The notes under the pieces were generated by a model that worked only from the letters and a program-made list of their open reading frames with translations, had not been told where the DNA came from and made no database searches. Shown in pieces: positions 7,430 through 16,204 of a stretch of DNA of 28,596 nucleotides; position 1 is the first letter of the stretch, and every line of letters begins with the position of its first letter. The position numbers were made by a program, and so were the translations under genes. Origin of the DNA: Campylobacteraceae bacterium (lineage in GTDB: Bacteria > Campylobacterota > Campylobacteria > Campylobacterales > Sulfurovaceae); the NCBI GenBank assembly GCA_027063105.1, contig JAMOSL010000168.1:1-28596 (forward strand). The letters run 5' to 3'.

Positions 7430-9265
7430 TTAAATATTTATTTTATTTTTGACTTTTATAGCAAGTTGTCCTGCCAATAGTCCCATTGACTCTTCTACCA
7501 AACTTGTATTTCCGTGAGTGATAAACTTATCATCATACTCAAATGTAGTTAGGTTTATATCTTTTATCATCTCTTCACTTAAAAACTCTAATATTGCTGA
7601 ACCTACTCCTCCAGCTTTTGCACTATCACTAAATATAAACCACTCTTTATAATCTTGGGACAACTCTTTTAGTTTACTTTTGTCTAGTGGTTTTACGAAT
7701 CTAAGATCTAATATAGCTATTTCTTTATCATCTATATAATTTGCTGTTTCTATAGCTTTTCCAACGCCATTTCCATAACCTATAAATAGAATATCTTTAC
7801 CTTCTTTAATTAATTCAGATTTTCCTAATAAATAAGGTGTTGATTCTTTATTATCCACCATAAATGAGCCTCTTGGATAACGCAAAGCACAAGGGTGATT
7901 GTAATCCTTAGCGAACCTCATCGCCTCTATCATAGAGCCTTCACTATATGGAGCAAGTAGAGTCATATTTGGAATAGCTCTTAAAAATGATATATCAAAA
8001 GCACCTTGATGAGTTTCTCCATCTTCTCCTACAATTCCTGCTCTATCTATGGCAAAAGTAACTCCTAAATCCATTAAGGCTATATCATGAATAATTTGGT
8101 CGTAGCCTCTTTGAAGGAATGTTGAGTAGATTGCACAAAATGGTTTAAATCCTTCTTTTGCCAATGACCCCATTGATGTAACTGCATGTTGTTCTGCAAT
8201 TGCTACATCCCAAAATCTATCAGGATATTTTTCCATTGCATCACTAATTCCAGTACCTGTTGGCATTGCTGCAGTAACTCCAACAATTTTATCATCGTTA
8301 TCTGCTAAAGAGACCAAAGTTTCACTAAATATAGTTGTAGCATTTTTCTTGGAAGAACTCTTTTTACTGCTCTCTCCATTATGTAAATTAAAAGCACCTA
8401 CACCATGCCAATGTTCTTTTGTCCCCTCTGCTATTTCATACCCTTTCCCTTTTGTTGTTTGAGTATGAATAATTACAGGTTTTCCCATATTTTTAGCAAT
8501 ACTAAGTGTCTCTATAAGCTCTTCTATATTATGTCCATCAACAGGACCAATATACTCTATTCCTAACTCTTCAAATAGAAGTCCAGGTGTGATTAATCTT
8601 AAAGACTCTTCAAATCGTTTTGCTAGATAAGTTGCACTTTCTGGAAGATGTTCTAAAAGGTGTTCAGTCCCCCTTTTCATCTTTTGAAAGAATGGACCAG
8701 CCATTCCTTGAGATAGATATTTACTTATAGCTCCTATAGGTTTTGCAATACTCATCTCATTATCGTTTAATATTATTACAACAGGATATTTTTTATCACC
8801 TAACTCATTTAGTGCTTCATAAACCATTCCAGCACTCATACTACCATCACCAATAAATGCTACTGGAATTCTATCTTCACCTTTAAGATGTATTGCTTTT
8901 GCTGAACCAACAGCTAGAGATATAGAAGTTGAACTATGACCTGCACAATAGTAGTCGTATGGTGATTCTGATGGTTTTGTATATCCACTTATACCTTTAA
9001 ATTCTCGTAGAGATTTAAAATCTTTCCATCTACCTGTTAAAAGTTTGTGTGCATAAGCTTGATGACTTACATCATATATAAATGGGTCTTTTTCTACATC
9101 AAAAACGAAATGCATAGCTATAATTAAATCTGTTGCACCCAATGTTGAACTTAGATGTCCTCCATTTTTACTTACAGTTTTCAATATTTTATCTCTAATC
9201 TCTTTAGCTACATCCTCTAGTTCGTGAATATTGAAATCTTTTAGATTACTATATCTATTTGGCAT
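7430..9265 (-). CDS. dxs: 1-deoxy-D-xylulose-5-phosphate synthase
   Basis: DXS condenses pyruvate and glyceraldehyde-3-phosphate, using thiamine diphosphate and Mg2+, in the first step of the MEP isoprenoid pathway. The 611 residues are close to the family norm. Seen are GGHLSS (His37), CAGHSSTS (His110), the cofactor motif GDGSMSAG (139-146) with NDNEMSI (167-173), and AIAEQHAV holding the catalytic glutamate. The pyrimidine-binding and transketolase C-terminal domains follow in order. The start overlaps the hisC end by 11 bases. In C. jejuni, fliF-fliG-fliH lie between hisC and dxs, as I recall. Here they are absent. Confidence 0.98.
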   Translation of the reverse strand: MPNRYSNLKDFNIHELEDVAKEIRDKILKTVSKNGGHLSSTLGATDLIIAMHFVFDVEKDPFIYDVSHQAYAHKLLTGRWKDFKSLREFKGISGYTKPSESPYDYYCAGHSSTSISLAVGSAKAIHLKGEDRIPVAFIGDGSMSAGMVYEALNELGDKKYPVVIILNDNEMSIAKPIGAISKYLSQGMAGPFFQKMKRGTEHLLEHLPESATYLAKRFEESLRLITPGLLFEELGIEYIGPVDGHNIEELIETLSIAKNMGKPVIIHTQTTKGKGYEIAEGTKEHWHGVGAFNLHNGESSKKSSSKKNATTIFSETLVSLADNDDKIVGVTAAMPTGTGISDAMEKYPDRFWDVAIAEQHAVTSMGSLAKEGFKPFCAIYSTFLQRGYDQIIHDIALMDLGVTFAIDRAGIVGEDGETHQGAFDISFLRAIPNMTLLAPYSEGSMIEAMRFAKDYNHPCALRYPRGSFMVDNKESTPYLLGKSELIKEGKDILFIGYGNGVGKAIETANYIDDKEIAILDLRFVKPLDKSKLKELSQDYKEWFIFSDSAKAGGVGSAILEFLSEEMIKDINLTTFEYDDKFITHGNTSLVEESMGLLAGQLAIKVKNKINI

Positions 9266-10358
9266 TACTTAACTCTTCTATTAGAACTTCAAAAAGACGG
9301 TTATTTTGTTTCTCCGTTCCAACAGTAATCCTAACAGCATTCATGCCATAAGAGGCAAGATTACGAATAATAACACCTCTTTTTAATAGACTATTTGATA
9401 TTTGTGTTGAGTCTATATTATCATCAAAAATATATGTAATAAAATTTGTATAACTATCTATATATTTTAGTTTATTTTCTTTAGCAAATATCTCATACCT
9501 TTTTAATTGATTTTTATGAATTTCGATTGAATCTTTTACAAACTCTTCATCTTTTAGAGCTTCAATAGCAGACAAAAGAGATAGAGTTGTAATATTAAAT
9601 GGTGGACGGAGTTTAGATATAAGATTGATGAGGTCTAAATTTGCAATTCCATATCCAACTCTCATTCCACCTAACCCATAGGCTTTAGAAAAAGTTCCTA
9701 AATATATTACATTTGAAAAGCCAATTAAATCTTTTGGCTCTATTTTATATTTTTCATCTTTAGCTGATGCATACTCCATATAAGCTCCATCGACAACAAC
9801 TAGAGTCTCTTTATCGATTGCATTTATAATTTTCAATACATCAACTCTACTTATAGCATCACCAGTTGGATTGTTTGGGGTACATATATAAACTATTTTG
9901 GGATTATGTTTTTTGTATGAGGCTATGAATTCATCTACTTTATGTTCATAACTAGGAGTTCTTATAATTGTAGCTCCCATCTGTTTTGCGTATATTTCAT
10001 ACATTGCAAATGTAACCTTAGTCATCAAAACTTTACTATCTTCAGATAAAAATGCTCTTGATATAAATTCTAAGACTTGGTCACTTCCAGCACCAATTAT
10101 AATATTTTTACTAGATACTAAATATTTATCTGATAAAGCCTCTTTTAGTTCATAAAAACTATCGTCAGGATATAAATGAGCATTGTTAGCACCATCTATT
10201 ATAGCTTTTACTACATTAGGGTTAGTACCTTTAGGATTTTCATTTGATGCAAGTTTTACAACATCTTTTGTATCAATTCCAAACTCTCTAACTACCAACT
10301 CTATTGGTAATCCTGCCTCATAATTTTTTATATCATCTAATACTTTATTACCTCTCAT
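9255..10358 (-). CDS. hisC: Histidinol-phosphate (aromatic) aminotransferase
   Basis: A 367-residue fold-type I PLP aminotransferase. It would convert imidazole acetol-phosphate to histidinol phosphate, and its place directly behind pheA suggests that it also transaminates phenylpyruvate. Motifs are LASNENPKG (substrate end, about 36-44), the PNNPTG turn (161-166), and the PLP lysine in GTFSKAYGLGG (Lys225), followed by GMRVGYG with the phosphate-binding arginine. It overlaps the pheA stop by 4 bases (ATGA) and the dxs start by 11 bases, so all three are translationally coupled. No other his genes lie nearby. The C-terminus (GMNAVRITVGTEKQNNRLFE) is typical. Confidence 0.95.
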   Translation of the reverse strand: MRGNKVLDDIKNYEAGLPIELVVREFGIDTKDVVKLASNENPKGTNPNVVKAIIDGANNAHLYPDDSFYELKEALSDKYLVSSKNIIIGAGSDQVLEFISRAFLSEDSKVLMTKVTFAMYEIYAKQMGATIIRTPSYEHKVDEFIASYKKHNPKIVYICTPNNPTGDAISRVDVLKIINAIDKETLVVVDGAYMEYASAKDEKYKIEPKDLIGFSNVIYLGTFSKAYGLGGMRVGYGIANLDLINLISKLRPPFNITTLSLLSAIEALKDEEFVKDSIEIHKNQLKRYEIFAKENKLKYIDSYTNFITYIFDDNIDSTQISNSLLKRGVIIRNLASYGMNAVRITVGTEKQNNRLFEVLIEELSNAK

Positions 10359-11431
10359 TCTTTCCCCTTAGTATAAATATCATCGCTTTCTCTACCATAA
10401 GAGCCTAAGAATTTTATAGAATCTTTATATTTTTTAAAGATATTCTTTATATGTTTATCCTCTTTATGTCCTGCAAACTCTAAAAAGAATGTAGACTCAC
10501 CTTTGATGATATGTGATTTTATTTTAGTTAAATTAATATTCGCCTCTTCAAAATCATTTAAGAATTGAACCAATGAACCAGGTTTATTTGGAAGATGTAC
10601 TAAAATAGATGTCTTATCATCCCCACTAGGAGCATTCTCAAAATCGCTAATAATAAAAAATCTAGTTCTATTATCTTCATTATCTTCTATATTTGTAAAT
10701 AATATTGGTAAGCTATACATAGTTGCAGCAACTTCTGAGCATATTGATGCACTATTTTCTTCTATTGTTGCTAACTTCGCCCCTTTTGCTGTTGATTCTA
10801 CTGGAATTTGTTCCACTTCAGATAATCCATAATCATCTAAAAAATTTTGACATTGACCAAAAGCTATATCTTTTGAGTATATTTTTTTTATATCTTTTAT
10901 ACTTTCACAAGTTGTAGCTAGAGTATGATGAACATCAACAACCACTTCTGCTATTATTTTAATATTATAGTTACTTAAACAATAAATTGTATCACTAACT
11001 ATTCCATTAGAACTATTTTCAATAGGAATTACCCCAAACTTTGCATTTTTACGATTAACCTCTTTAAAAATACCTTGAATAGATGAAATTGGAAGATAAG
11101 AACTCATTGCACCAAATCTCCTTTCTGCTGCTTGATGTGTGAAACTAGCTTCAGGTCCTAAATATGCAATTCTCTCTGGTAGTTCGAGATTTCTTGCTAC
11201 AGCAAATAGTTCTAAAAATAGAGCATCTATTGCATTACCTGTTAGTTTGCCACTATTTCGCTCTTTTAATCTATTTAGGATAGATTGTTCTCTCTCTGGT
11301 CTATAAATAGGAGCTCCAGTTGTATTTTTTAACTCTCCCACTTGATGAACAAATTCCATTCTTTCATTGATTAAATCTAGCAGAGTATCATCTATATGGT
11401 CAATATTATCTCTTAATTTTCCCAATTCCAT
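10355..11431 (-). CDS. pheA: Bifunctional chorismate mutase / prephenate dehydratase
   Basis: This protein turns chorismate into prephenate and then phenylpyruvate, towards phenylalanine. Three domains can be read in its 358 residues. An AroQ-type chorismate mutase helix bundle occupies about 1-85 (LRDNIDHIDDTLLDLINERM). The prephenate dehydratase lies at about 90-275, opening IAYLGPEASFTH and containing the conserved NRTRFFI. An ACT regulatory domain starts near 280 (TSILVHLPNKPGSL). In the ACT domain the usual ESRP phenylalanine-binding motif reads KSHI (after NINLTK), so feedback control may differ. A good AAGGAATAG ribosome site precedes the ATG. The gene follows lysA by 14 bases and overlaps hisC by 4. 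Confidence 0.96.
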   Translation of the reverse strand: MELGKLRDNIDHIDDTLLDLINERMEFVHQVGELKNTTGAPIYRPEREQSILNRLKERNSGKLTGNAIDALFLELFAVARNLELPERIAYLGPEASFTHQAAERRFGAMSSYLPISSIQGIFKEVNRKNAKFGVIPIENSSNGIVSDTIYCLSNYNIKIIAEVVVDVHHTLATTCESIKDIKKIYSKDIAFGQCQNFLDDYGLSEVEQIPVESTAKGAKLATIEENSASICSEVAATMYSLPILFTNIEDNEDNRTRFFIISDFENAPSGDDKTSILVHLPNKPGSLVQFLNDFEEANINLTKIKSHIIKGESTFFLEFAGHKEDKHIKNIFKKYKDSIKFLGSYGRESDDIYTKGKE

Positions 11432-11445
11432 CTTCTATTCCTTAT

Positions 11446-12678
11446 TTAATCTTCTCTATTTTGCCAACTTGTATCACAAGCTTCTTCCAATCTTATTTGG
11501 TCTTCAAAACTTTCTCTTTGACGAATAATATAATCTTTCCCATCAAGAATTGCCACTTCTGCACTTCGTCCTCTAGTATTATAATTACTTGCCATTGTAA
11601 ATCCATATGCTCCTGCACTATGAATTATAATTAAATCATTATGTTTTAATTTAGGAAGTTCTATATCTTTACCAAAGAAGTCTCCACTTTCACAAATAGG
11701 ACCAACAACATCAGCTTTTGTAACATCATCAGAACCATCTACAAAAGCTTCTATTTTGTGATATGCATTATATAAACTTGGACGAATTAAATCATTCATA
11801 GCTCCATCGACAATAACAAATCTACGACTTTCATTCATCTTTTCATATAATACTTTAGTAACAAAAATTCCTGCATTTGCTAACATATATCTTCCTGGTT
11901 CGCAAATAATAGTTACATCTAAACCTTTGATTGTTTCTATTATCATATCAGAGTAATCTTTTGGATTTATAGTTATTTCATCATCATAAACAACACCAAT
12001 TCCACCACCAATATCAAAGAATTTAATATCAATATTAATTGCTTTAAGACTTCTTACTAAATCAGAAACTATTATAGAAGCCTCTCTTATCGGTTCTAAT
12101 TCTGTGATTTGTGAACCTATATGAAAATGTATTCCAATAGGATTTAAATGTTCAGATTTATGAGCATATATATACATTCTTTTTGCCATATTAATATCTA
12201 CACCAAATTTATTTTCATGTAATCCTGTAGATATATATGGATGAGTTTTGGGGTCTATATTTGGATTAACTCGGATTGAAATCCTAGCTTTAACCTTTAA
12301 CTCATTTGCAACAAGTTCAACCCTTTTCATTTCAGCTTCGCTCTCAAGATTTAAAAGTAAAATCCCTTTTTCTAAAGCTTCTCTTATCTCCTCATCTCTT
12401 TTTCCAACTCCAGAGAAGATTATTTTATAAGGTTTTATACCAGCCTTTAAAGCTCTGTTTACCTCTCCAATACTAACACAGTCAGCACCAGCTCCATTTT
12501 TGGCTAATGTTCTAATAACTGCTAAATTTGAATTTGCTTTAACAGCATAAGATATAAGTGATTTTTTACCTTCAAATGCCTTTTTTAGCTCTTTATATCT
12601 ATCAGATATTGCATTAAAATCATAAATATAAAGTGGTGTATCATATTTTTTTACAAGTGATTTTAGGTCTACTTTCAT
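11446..12678 (-). CDS. lysA: Diaminopimelate decarboxylase
   Basis: LysA is a fold-type III PLP enzyme that decarboxylates meso-diaminopimelate to L-lysine, the last step of lysine synthesis. Its 410 residues show the PLP lysine in SYAVKANS (Lys47), HIGSQI, the glycine-rich FFDIGGGIGV, CEPGR, GPICESGDFFG with the catalytic cysteine, and GAYGFTMASNYNTRGR near the C-terminus. The start has a GGAAAAATT ribosome site. Only 53 bases separate it from the permease gene upstream, too little for a lysine riboswitch. Its position between the permease and pheA matches the C. jejuni order as I remember it (minus a small HAD gene). Confidence 0.97.
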   Translation of the reverse strand: MKVDLKSLVKKYDTPLYIYDFNAISDRYKELKKAFEGKKSLISYAVKANSNLAVIRTLAKNGAGADCVSIGEVNRALKAGIKPYKIIFSGVGKRDEEIREALEKGILLLNLESEAEMKRVELVANELKVKARISIRVNPNIDPKTHPYISTGLHENKFGVDINMAKRMYIYAHKSEHLNPIGIHFHIGSQITELEPIREASIIVSDLVRSLKAINIDIKFFDIGGGIGVVYDDEITINPKDYSDMIIETIKGLDVTIICEPGRYMLANAGIFVTKVLYEKMNESRRFVIVDGAMNDLIRPSLYNAYHKIEAFVDGSDDVTKADVVGPICESGDFFGKDIELPKLKHNDLIIIHSAGAYGFTMASNYNTRGRSAEVAILDGKDYIIRQRESFEDQIRLEEACDTSWQNRED

Positions 12679-12731
12679 AATAATTTTTCCTAATTTTTTA
12701 ACTTTTGAAATTAATTTTATCTAAAAAAACT

Positions 12732-13814
12732 TTATATCGTCTCTTTATTATTAAAAAATATACCAAGTGAATAAATCCATAAAATAGATATTGGTAGAGG
12801 TATTGCCAATTCTGGAGGAATAACTCCATTTTGTCCCATCTGATTAAATGCAAAAAGAATACCCCAAACTAAGAAAGAGATACCTAATGATATGGCTAAG
12901 ACAAAAGCTAAATTCATGTATCTTGCGTGAAAAGGAATTTTAAAAAATAATATAAGAACCATAGCTATTGAAAAAAGAGGAAATATCGTTTTGTAATATA
13001 TAGTAGAACGAAGTTTGTGAGTATTTAATTTTTGTTCTTCTAATAATTTTAATGCTCTGAAACTATCAGTCATATTTAATGCTTTACCCTCTTGAATAGA
13101 TTCAATTATTTTTGGTTCATACCCAATTAGAGTTAATATTTCATCTCTTACCTCAGTTTCATATTTAACCAAATTATTATTATCATAAACTAATTTACGG
13201 GTAAAAATATCTTTTGCTAACCAACCTTTGCCAGTAAAATATGCCTCTTTAGCATCCATTGTATACTCTAAATTATTTCCGTTAAGTCTAAACAGAACTA
13301 AATCTTTCATTTTTTTATTAATAGGGTCAATATTTTTAGCATATACAAATGTTCCATTATATATAAAGAATAGGTCTTTCAATGAGTAACTGTCGACACC
13401 TTCTTTTGCTAGCATTGCTTTTGCTTTATCTTTTGCATAAGAAAATTGTGTTGTATGAAGATATGTAAATATTAAATAAACCGATACGGATACTAATAGA
13501 AATGGATAAAATAATTGCCTTTTTGTATATCCAAAGCTATGAAGAATGACCATATTGCTACTTTTCACAAGAGTAAGCTTTGTCATAATAACAGCAAAAA
13601 TAAGAGTTAAAGGATATAGTAAAACTAAAGCCTCTTGCCACATATAATATACATATAGAATTTTATAATTTGATGAGAGTGCTAACTGTTCTGAATGTTG
13701 AAAATAATCTATTATAGAAAATGCTAAAGATATACCTAATAAAAGAGCTATAAAGTTTATTATATAATGTTTTGCTAAATATCTAAATGTTAAACTTGGT
13801 CGAAATAGACTCAT
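12732..13814 (-). CDS. LptF/LptG-family permease of the LPS export system
   Basis: A 360-residue inner-membrane protein of the YjgP/YjgQ family, half of the permease of the LptB2FG ABC transporter that extracts lipopolysaccharide for transport to the outer membrane. Hydrophobic segments appear at about 15-38, 50-80 and 98-115. A long periplasmic domain (about 120-270) follows, then three segments at about 275-350. This matches the six-helix LptF/LptG layout. I cannot separate LptF from LptG by eye. It overlaps pth by 4 bases and precedes lysA by 53. Neither the ATPase LptB nor the second permease is in the window, so partners must be elsewhere. Confidence 0.85.
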   Translation of the reverse strand: MSLFRPSLTFRYLAKHYIINFIALLLGISLAFSIIDYFQHSEQLALSSNYKILYVYYMWQEALVLLYPLTLIFAVIMTKLTLVKSSNMVILHSFGYTKRQLFYPFLLVSVSVYLIFTYLHTTQFSYAKDKAKAMLAKEGVDSYSLKDLFFIYNGTFVYAKNIDPINKKMKDLVLFRLNGNNLEYTMDAKEAYFTGKGWLAKDIFTRKLVYDNNNLVKYETEVRDEILTLIGYEPKIIESIQEGKALNMTDSFRALKLLEEQKLNTHKLRSTIYYKTIFPLFSIAMVLILFFKIPFHARYMNLAFVLAISLGISFLVWGILFAFNQMGQNGVIPPELAIPLPISILWIYSLGIFFNNKETI

Positions 13815-14383
13815 TGAGATATTGCCTTGATTTCCTTAATAGTGTATGTAGATTTAACTTTTTCTAATGGTTCATCTAATAATAATTTACATGCTAAGGT
13901 CGTATGTTCTATCCATTTATCTAAATATTCTTCTTCATCCTTATTGAAATCACTTAAAACAAAATCAGCTACTTGCGATTTATATTCAGGTTTTCCTATA
14001 CCCATTCTAGCACGAACATAATCTCTACCAATAACTTCATCAATGGATTTTAATCCATTATGTCCACCATGTCCACCACCCTTTTTAAAACGCAAAGCTC
14101 CAAATAATAAATCTAAATCATCATGAATGACTATAATATTATTAATATCAATTTTATAAAAGTTTTTAACGGATATAAGACTTTTTCCTGATAAATTCAT
14201 ATAAGTTGTGGGTTTTAAAAAGAGTATATTATTTGATTTATAGAGATTTCCATAAAAAGAATTCTTAGAAACATCTCTTGCTTTAAAATGATTGACTAAG
14301 TTATCAATCACTTTAAAACCTATATTATGACGATTGTTTTCGTAAGTAGCCTCTGGGTTACCTAATCCAACAAATAAAGTCAT
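13811..14383 (-). CDS. pth: Peptidyl-tRNA hydrolase
   Basis: Pth releases tRNA from prematurely dropped peptidyl-tRNA. The 190-residue chain matches the usual 185-195. It shows the N-terminal GLGNPEATY, the catalytic histidine His19 within NNRHNIGF, the NLSGKS segment, VIHDDLDL with the conserved Asp pair, and KGGGHGGHNGLKS. The start codon shares one base with the rplY stop (TAATG), so it is probably translated by coupling from the ribosomal-protein gene. The rplY-pth pairing is common in bacteria and suits two translation functions. No irregularities are seen. Confidence 0.97.
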   Translation of the reverse strand: MTLFVGLGNPEATYENNRHNIGFKVIDNLVNHFKARDVSKNSFYGNLYKSNNILFLKPTTYMNLSGKSLISVKNFYKIDINNIIVIHDDLDLLFGALRFKKGGGHGGHNGLKSIDEVIGRDYVRARMGIGKPEYKSQVADFVLSDFNKDEEEYLDKWIEHTTLACKLLLDEPLEKVKSTYTIKEIKAISQ

Positions 14384-14919
14384 TATTTTGCTTTTATAAC
14401 ACCACAGATAGCAACATTTGCTCTATCCATTATTTGTGTATTTGCAGGTACTTCAATATCTCTTATTAAGACATTATCATTTGTATCAAGTTCTGTTACA
14501 TCAATATTAAAATTAAATGGCATATCTTCAATCGCACCTCTAACTTTTAATCTTTTTTTAGATTGAATAAAAACACCTTTATTTTTCAACCCTTTAGCAA
14601 CTCCATTAGTCACAACTGGTATAAGATAATTAGTTACTTGATTTGGAACAGCAACTCTTAAATCAACATGGATAACATCACCATTTACTGGGTGTAGTTG
14701 ATACTCTTGAATAACGACATTTAATTCATTATCTCCAACTTTGATTGGGAAAGAAAATGTATCTTTATTTCTTACTGTTCTTGCAAATTCACCTCTTTTA
14801 AATGCTGCATTGATATTCTCTACACCATTTGCATAAATATTAGCGATTAGATAACCATCTCTCTTTAATTGCTTTGCATTGCTTTTTGTGATACTCTCTC
14901 TAATAATACCTTCTAACAT
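14383..14919 (-). CDS. rplY: 50S ribosomal protein L25/Ctc
   Basis: L25 binds 5S rRNA in the large ribosomal subunit. The longer CTC form seen here has the RNA-binding domain (about 1-90, opening MLEGIIRESITKSNAKQLKR) plus a second beta-rich domain ending in MDRANVAICGVIKAK. The frame is open for 46 more codons upstream, but that extension overlaps the end of the pilT-like gene. The ATG at 14919 has a clear AAGGACG ribosome site and gives a 178-residue protein that starts where other L25 proteins do. I therefore reject the longer start. Its stop overlaps the pth start by one base. Confidence 0.95.
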   Translation of the reverse strand: MLEGIIRESITKSNAKQLKRDGYLIANIYANGVENINAAFKRGEFARTVRNKDTFSFPIKVGDNELNVVIQEYQLHPVNGDVIHVDLRVAVPNQVTNYLIPVVTNGVAKGLKNKGVFIQSKKRLKVRGAIEDMPFNFNIDVTELDTNDNVLIRDIEVPANTQIMDRANVAICGVIKAK

Positions 14920-14986
14920 TTTCGTCCTTTTGTTTTGTGAAATAGGCGTGATTATATCGAAAAGGTGCTGTGTCTCTTCTAAAATA

Positions 14987-16153
14987 TTAATCCTCTTCTT
15001 CTTCTGTTTCCTCTTTGAAATCAAAGAATTCTGGACCTTTAGGCTTACCATCTTCACCTTTATCGTCTAAATATCCACCAAGTTCAAGTTGAAGTTTTAC
15101 ATCACTAGGACTTGTTGCATTTTCCATTAATGACTCCATACCAATTCTACCTGCATAAAAAATATCTAATATAGCTTGATCAAATGTTTGAGTTCCATAA
15201 GTCTCTTTACCAACAGCCAAAGCATCAGATATTTCACTATCTCTACCCTCTGCAACTAATTGTTCAATTCTTGGAGTTCTTTTATATATCTCAATGGCAG
15301 CAGCTCGTCCTCCATCAAGAGTTTTAACAAGTCTTTGAGCAACAATTCCTTCTAGTGTAGCTGCCAGAGCCTTACGAATACGAGGTTGTTCTAGTGGTGG
15401 AAATGTACCCATCATTCTATCAATAGTATCTTTTGCATTTATTGAGTGAAGAGTAGAAAATACAAGGTGACCTGTACTAGCTGCATGAAGTCCAATTTCT
15501 ATAGTTTCCAAGTCTCTCATCTCCCCAACTAATATAATGTCTGGGTCTTCTCTTAATGCACCCTTTAATGCACTACCGAAAGATATAGCATCTTGACCAA
15601 CACCTCTTTGATTTACCAAACACATTTTATCTGGATGTATAAATTCAATAGGGTCTTCAACTGTAATTAAATGCTCAGCCCTTGTTTCATTAATTTCATT
15701 TAATATTGCAGCTAGAGTTGTTGATTTACCACTACCTGTAACACCTGTAACTAGAACTAAACCTCTATATATTTTTGTAAATTCATATAATACAGGTGGT
15801 AAATTTAACTTTTTCATAGATGGAATATCAAGAGGAATAACTCTAAAAACAGCACTTAGTCCATCTAATTGGTAGAACATATTACCTCTATATCTACCTG
15901 TTGAACCAATAACAAATGTAAAGTCTAGAGTTCTATTTAACACTAGTTCATCATATTGTACATTTGTTAATATTTCTCTTGCCAATTGATCCATACCATC
16001 TTTGCTAAATCCAGATTTTCCAAATTTAACTAAAGAGCCTTTAACTCTACCTCTTGCAATAGCTGTTGCCTTAATATGTAAATCACTTCCATCAACCTTT
16101 TTCATATAATTTAGATACTTTATAAGTTTTGCTTCCATCTCTCCAATAGCCAT
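14987..16153 (-). CDS. pilT: PilT/PilU-family twitching motility ATPase
   Basis: A 388-residue hexameric secretion ATPase that should power pilus retraction from the cytoplasmic face of the inner membrane. It carries Walker A GVTGSGKS (137-144), the Asp-box/Walker B region LREDPDIILVGEMRD, and the His box STLHSINAKDTIDRM. At the place where PilT normally has AIRNLIREGK, this protein reads RIEQLVAEGRDSEISDALAV. That is closer to my memory of PilU, so the exact paralogue is uncertain. The C-terminus ends in an acidic tail (FKEETEEEED). It follows recG by 51 bases. The only pilin candidate nearby is the prepilin behind recG; no pilus assembly ATPase or secretin is in the window. Confidence 0.88.
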   Translation of the reverse strand: MAIGEMEAKLIKYLNYMKKVDGSDLHIKATAIARGRVKGSLVKFGKSGFSKDGMDQLAREILTNVQYDELVLNRTLDFTFVIGSTGRYRGNMFYQLDGLSAVFRVIPLDIPSMKKLNLPPVLYEFTKIYRGLVLVTGVTGSGKSTTLAAILNEINETRAEHLITVEDPIEFIHPDKMCLVNQRGVGQDAISFGSALKGALREDPDIILVGEMRDLETIEIGLHAASTGHLVFSTLHSINAKDTIDRMMGTFPPLEQPRIRKALAATLEGIVAQRLVKTLDGGRAAAIEIYKRTPRIEQLVAEGRDSEISDALAVGKETYGTQTFDQAILDIFYAGRIGMESLMENATSPSDVKLQLELGGYLDDKGEDGKPKGPEFFDFKEETEEEED

Positions 16154-16204
16154 AATTTCCCTTTTTATACGATATATCTATATTTTATCTAATTTTTTAT
16201 GATG

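Noticed and set aside
12679..12731. Lysine riboswitch ahead of lysA
   Set aside because: Only 53 bases lie upstream and they are T- and A-rich without the needed helices.
14920..15057. N-terminal extension of L25 overlapping the pilT-like gene
   Set aside because: The extension is out-of-frame pilT sequence. The L25 family start with an AAGGACG ribosome site is at 14919.
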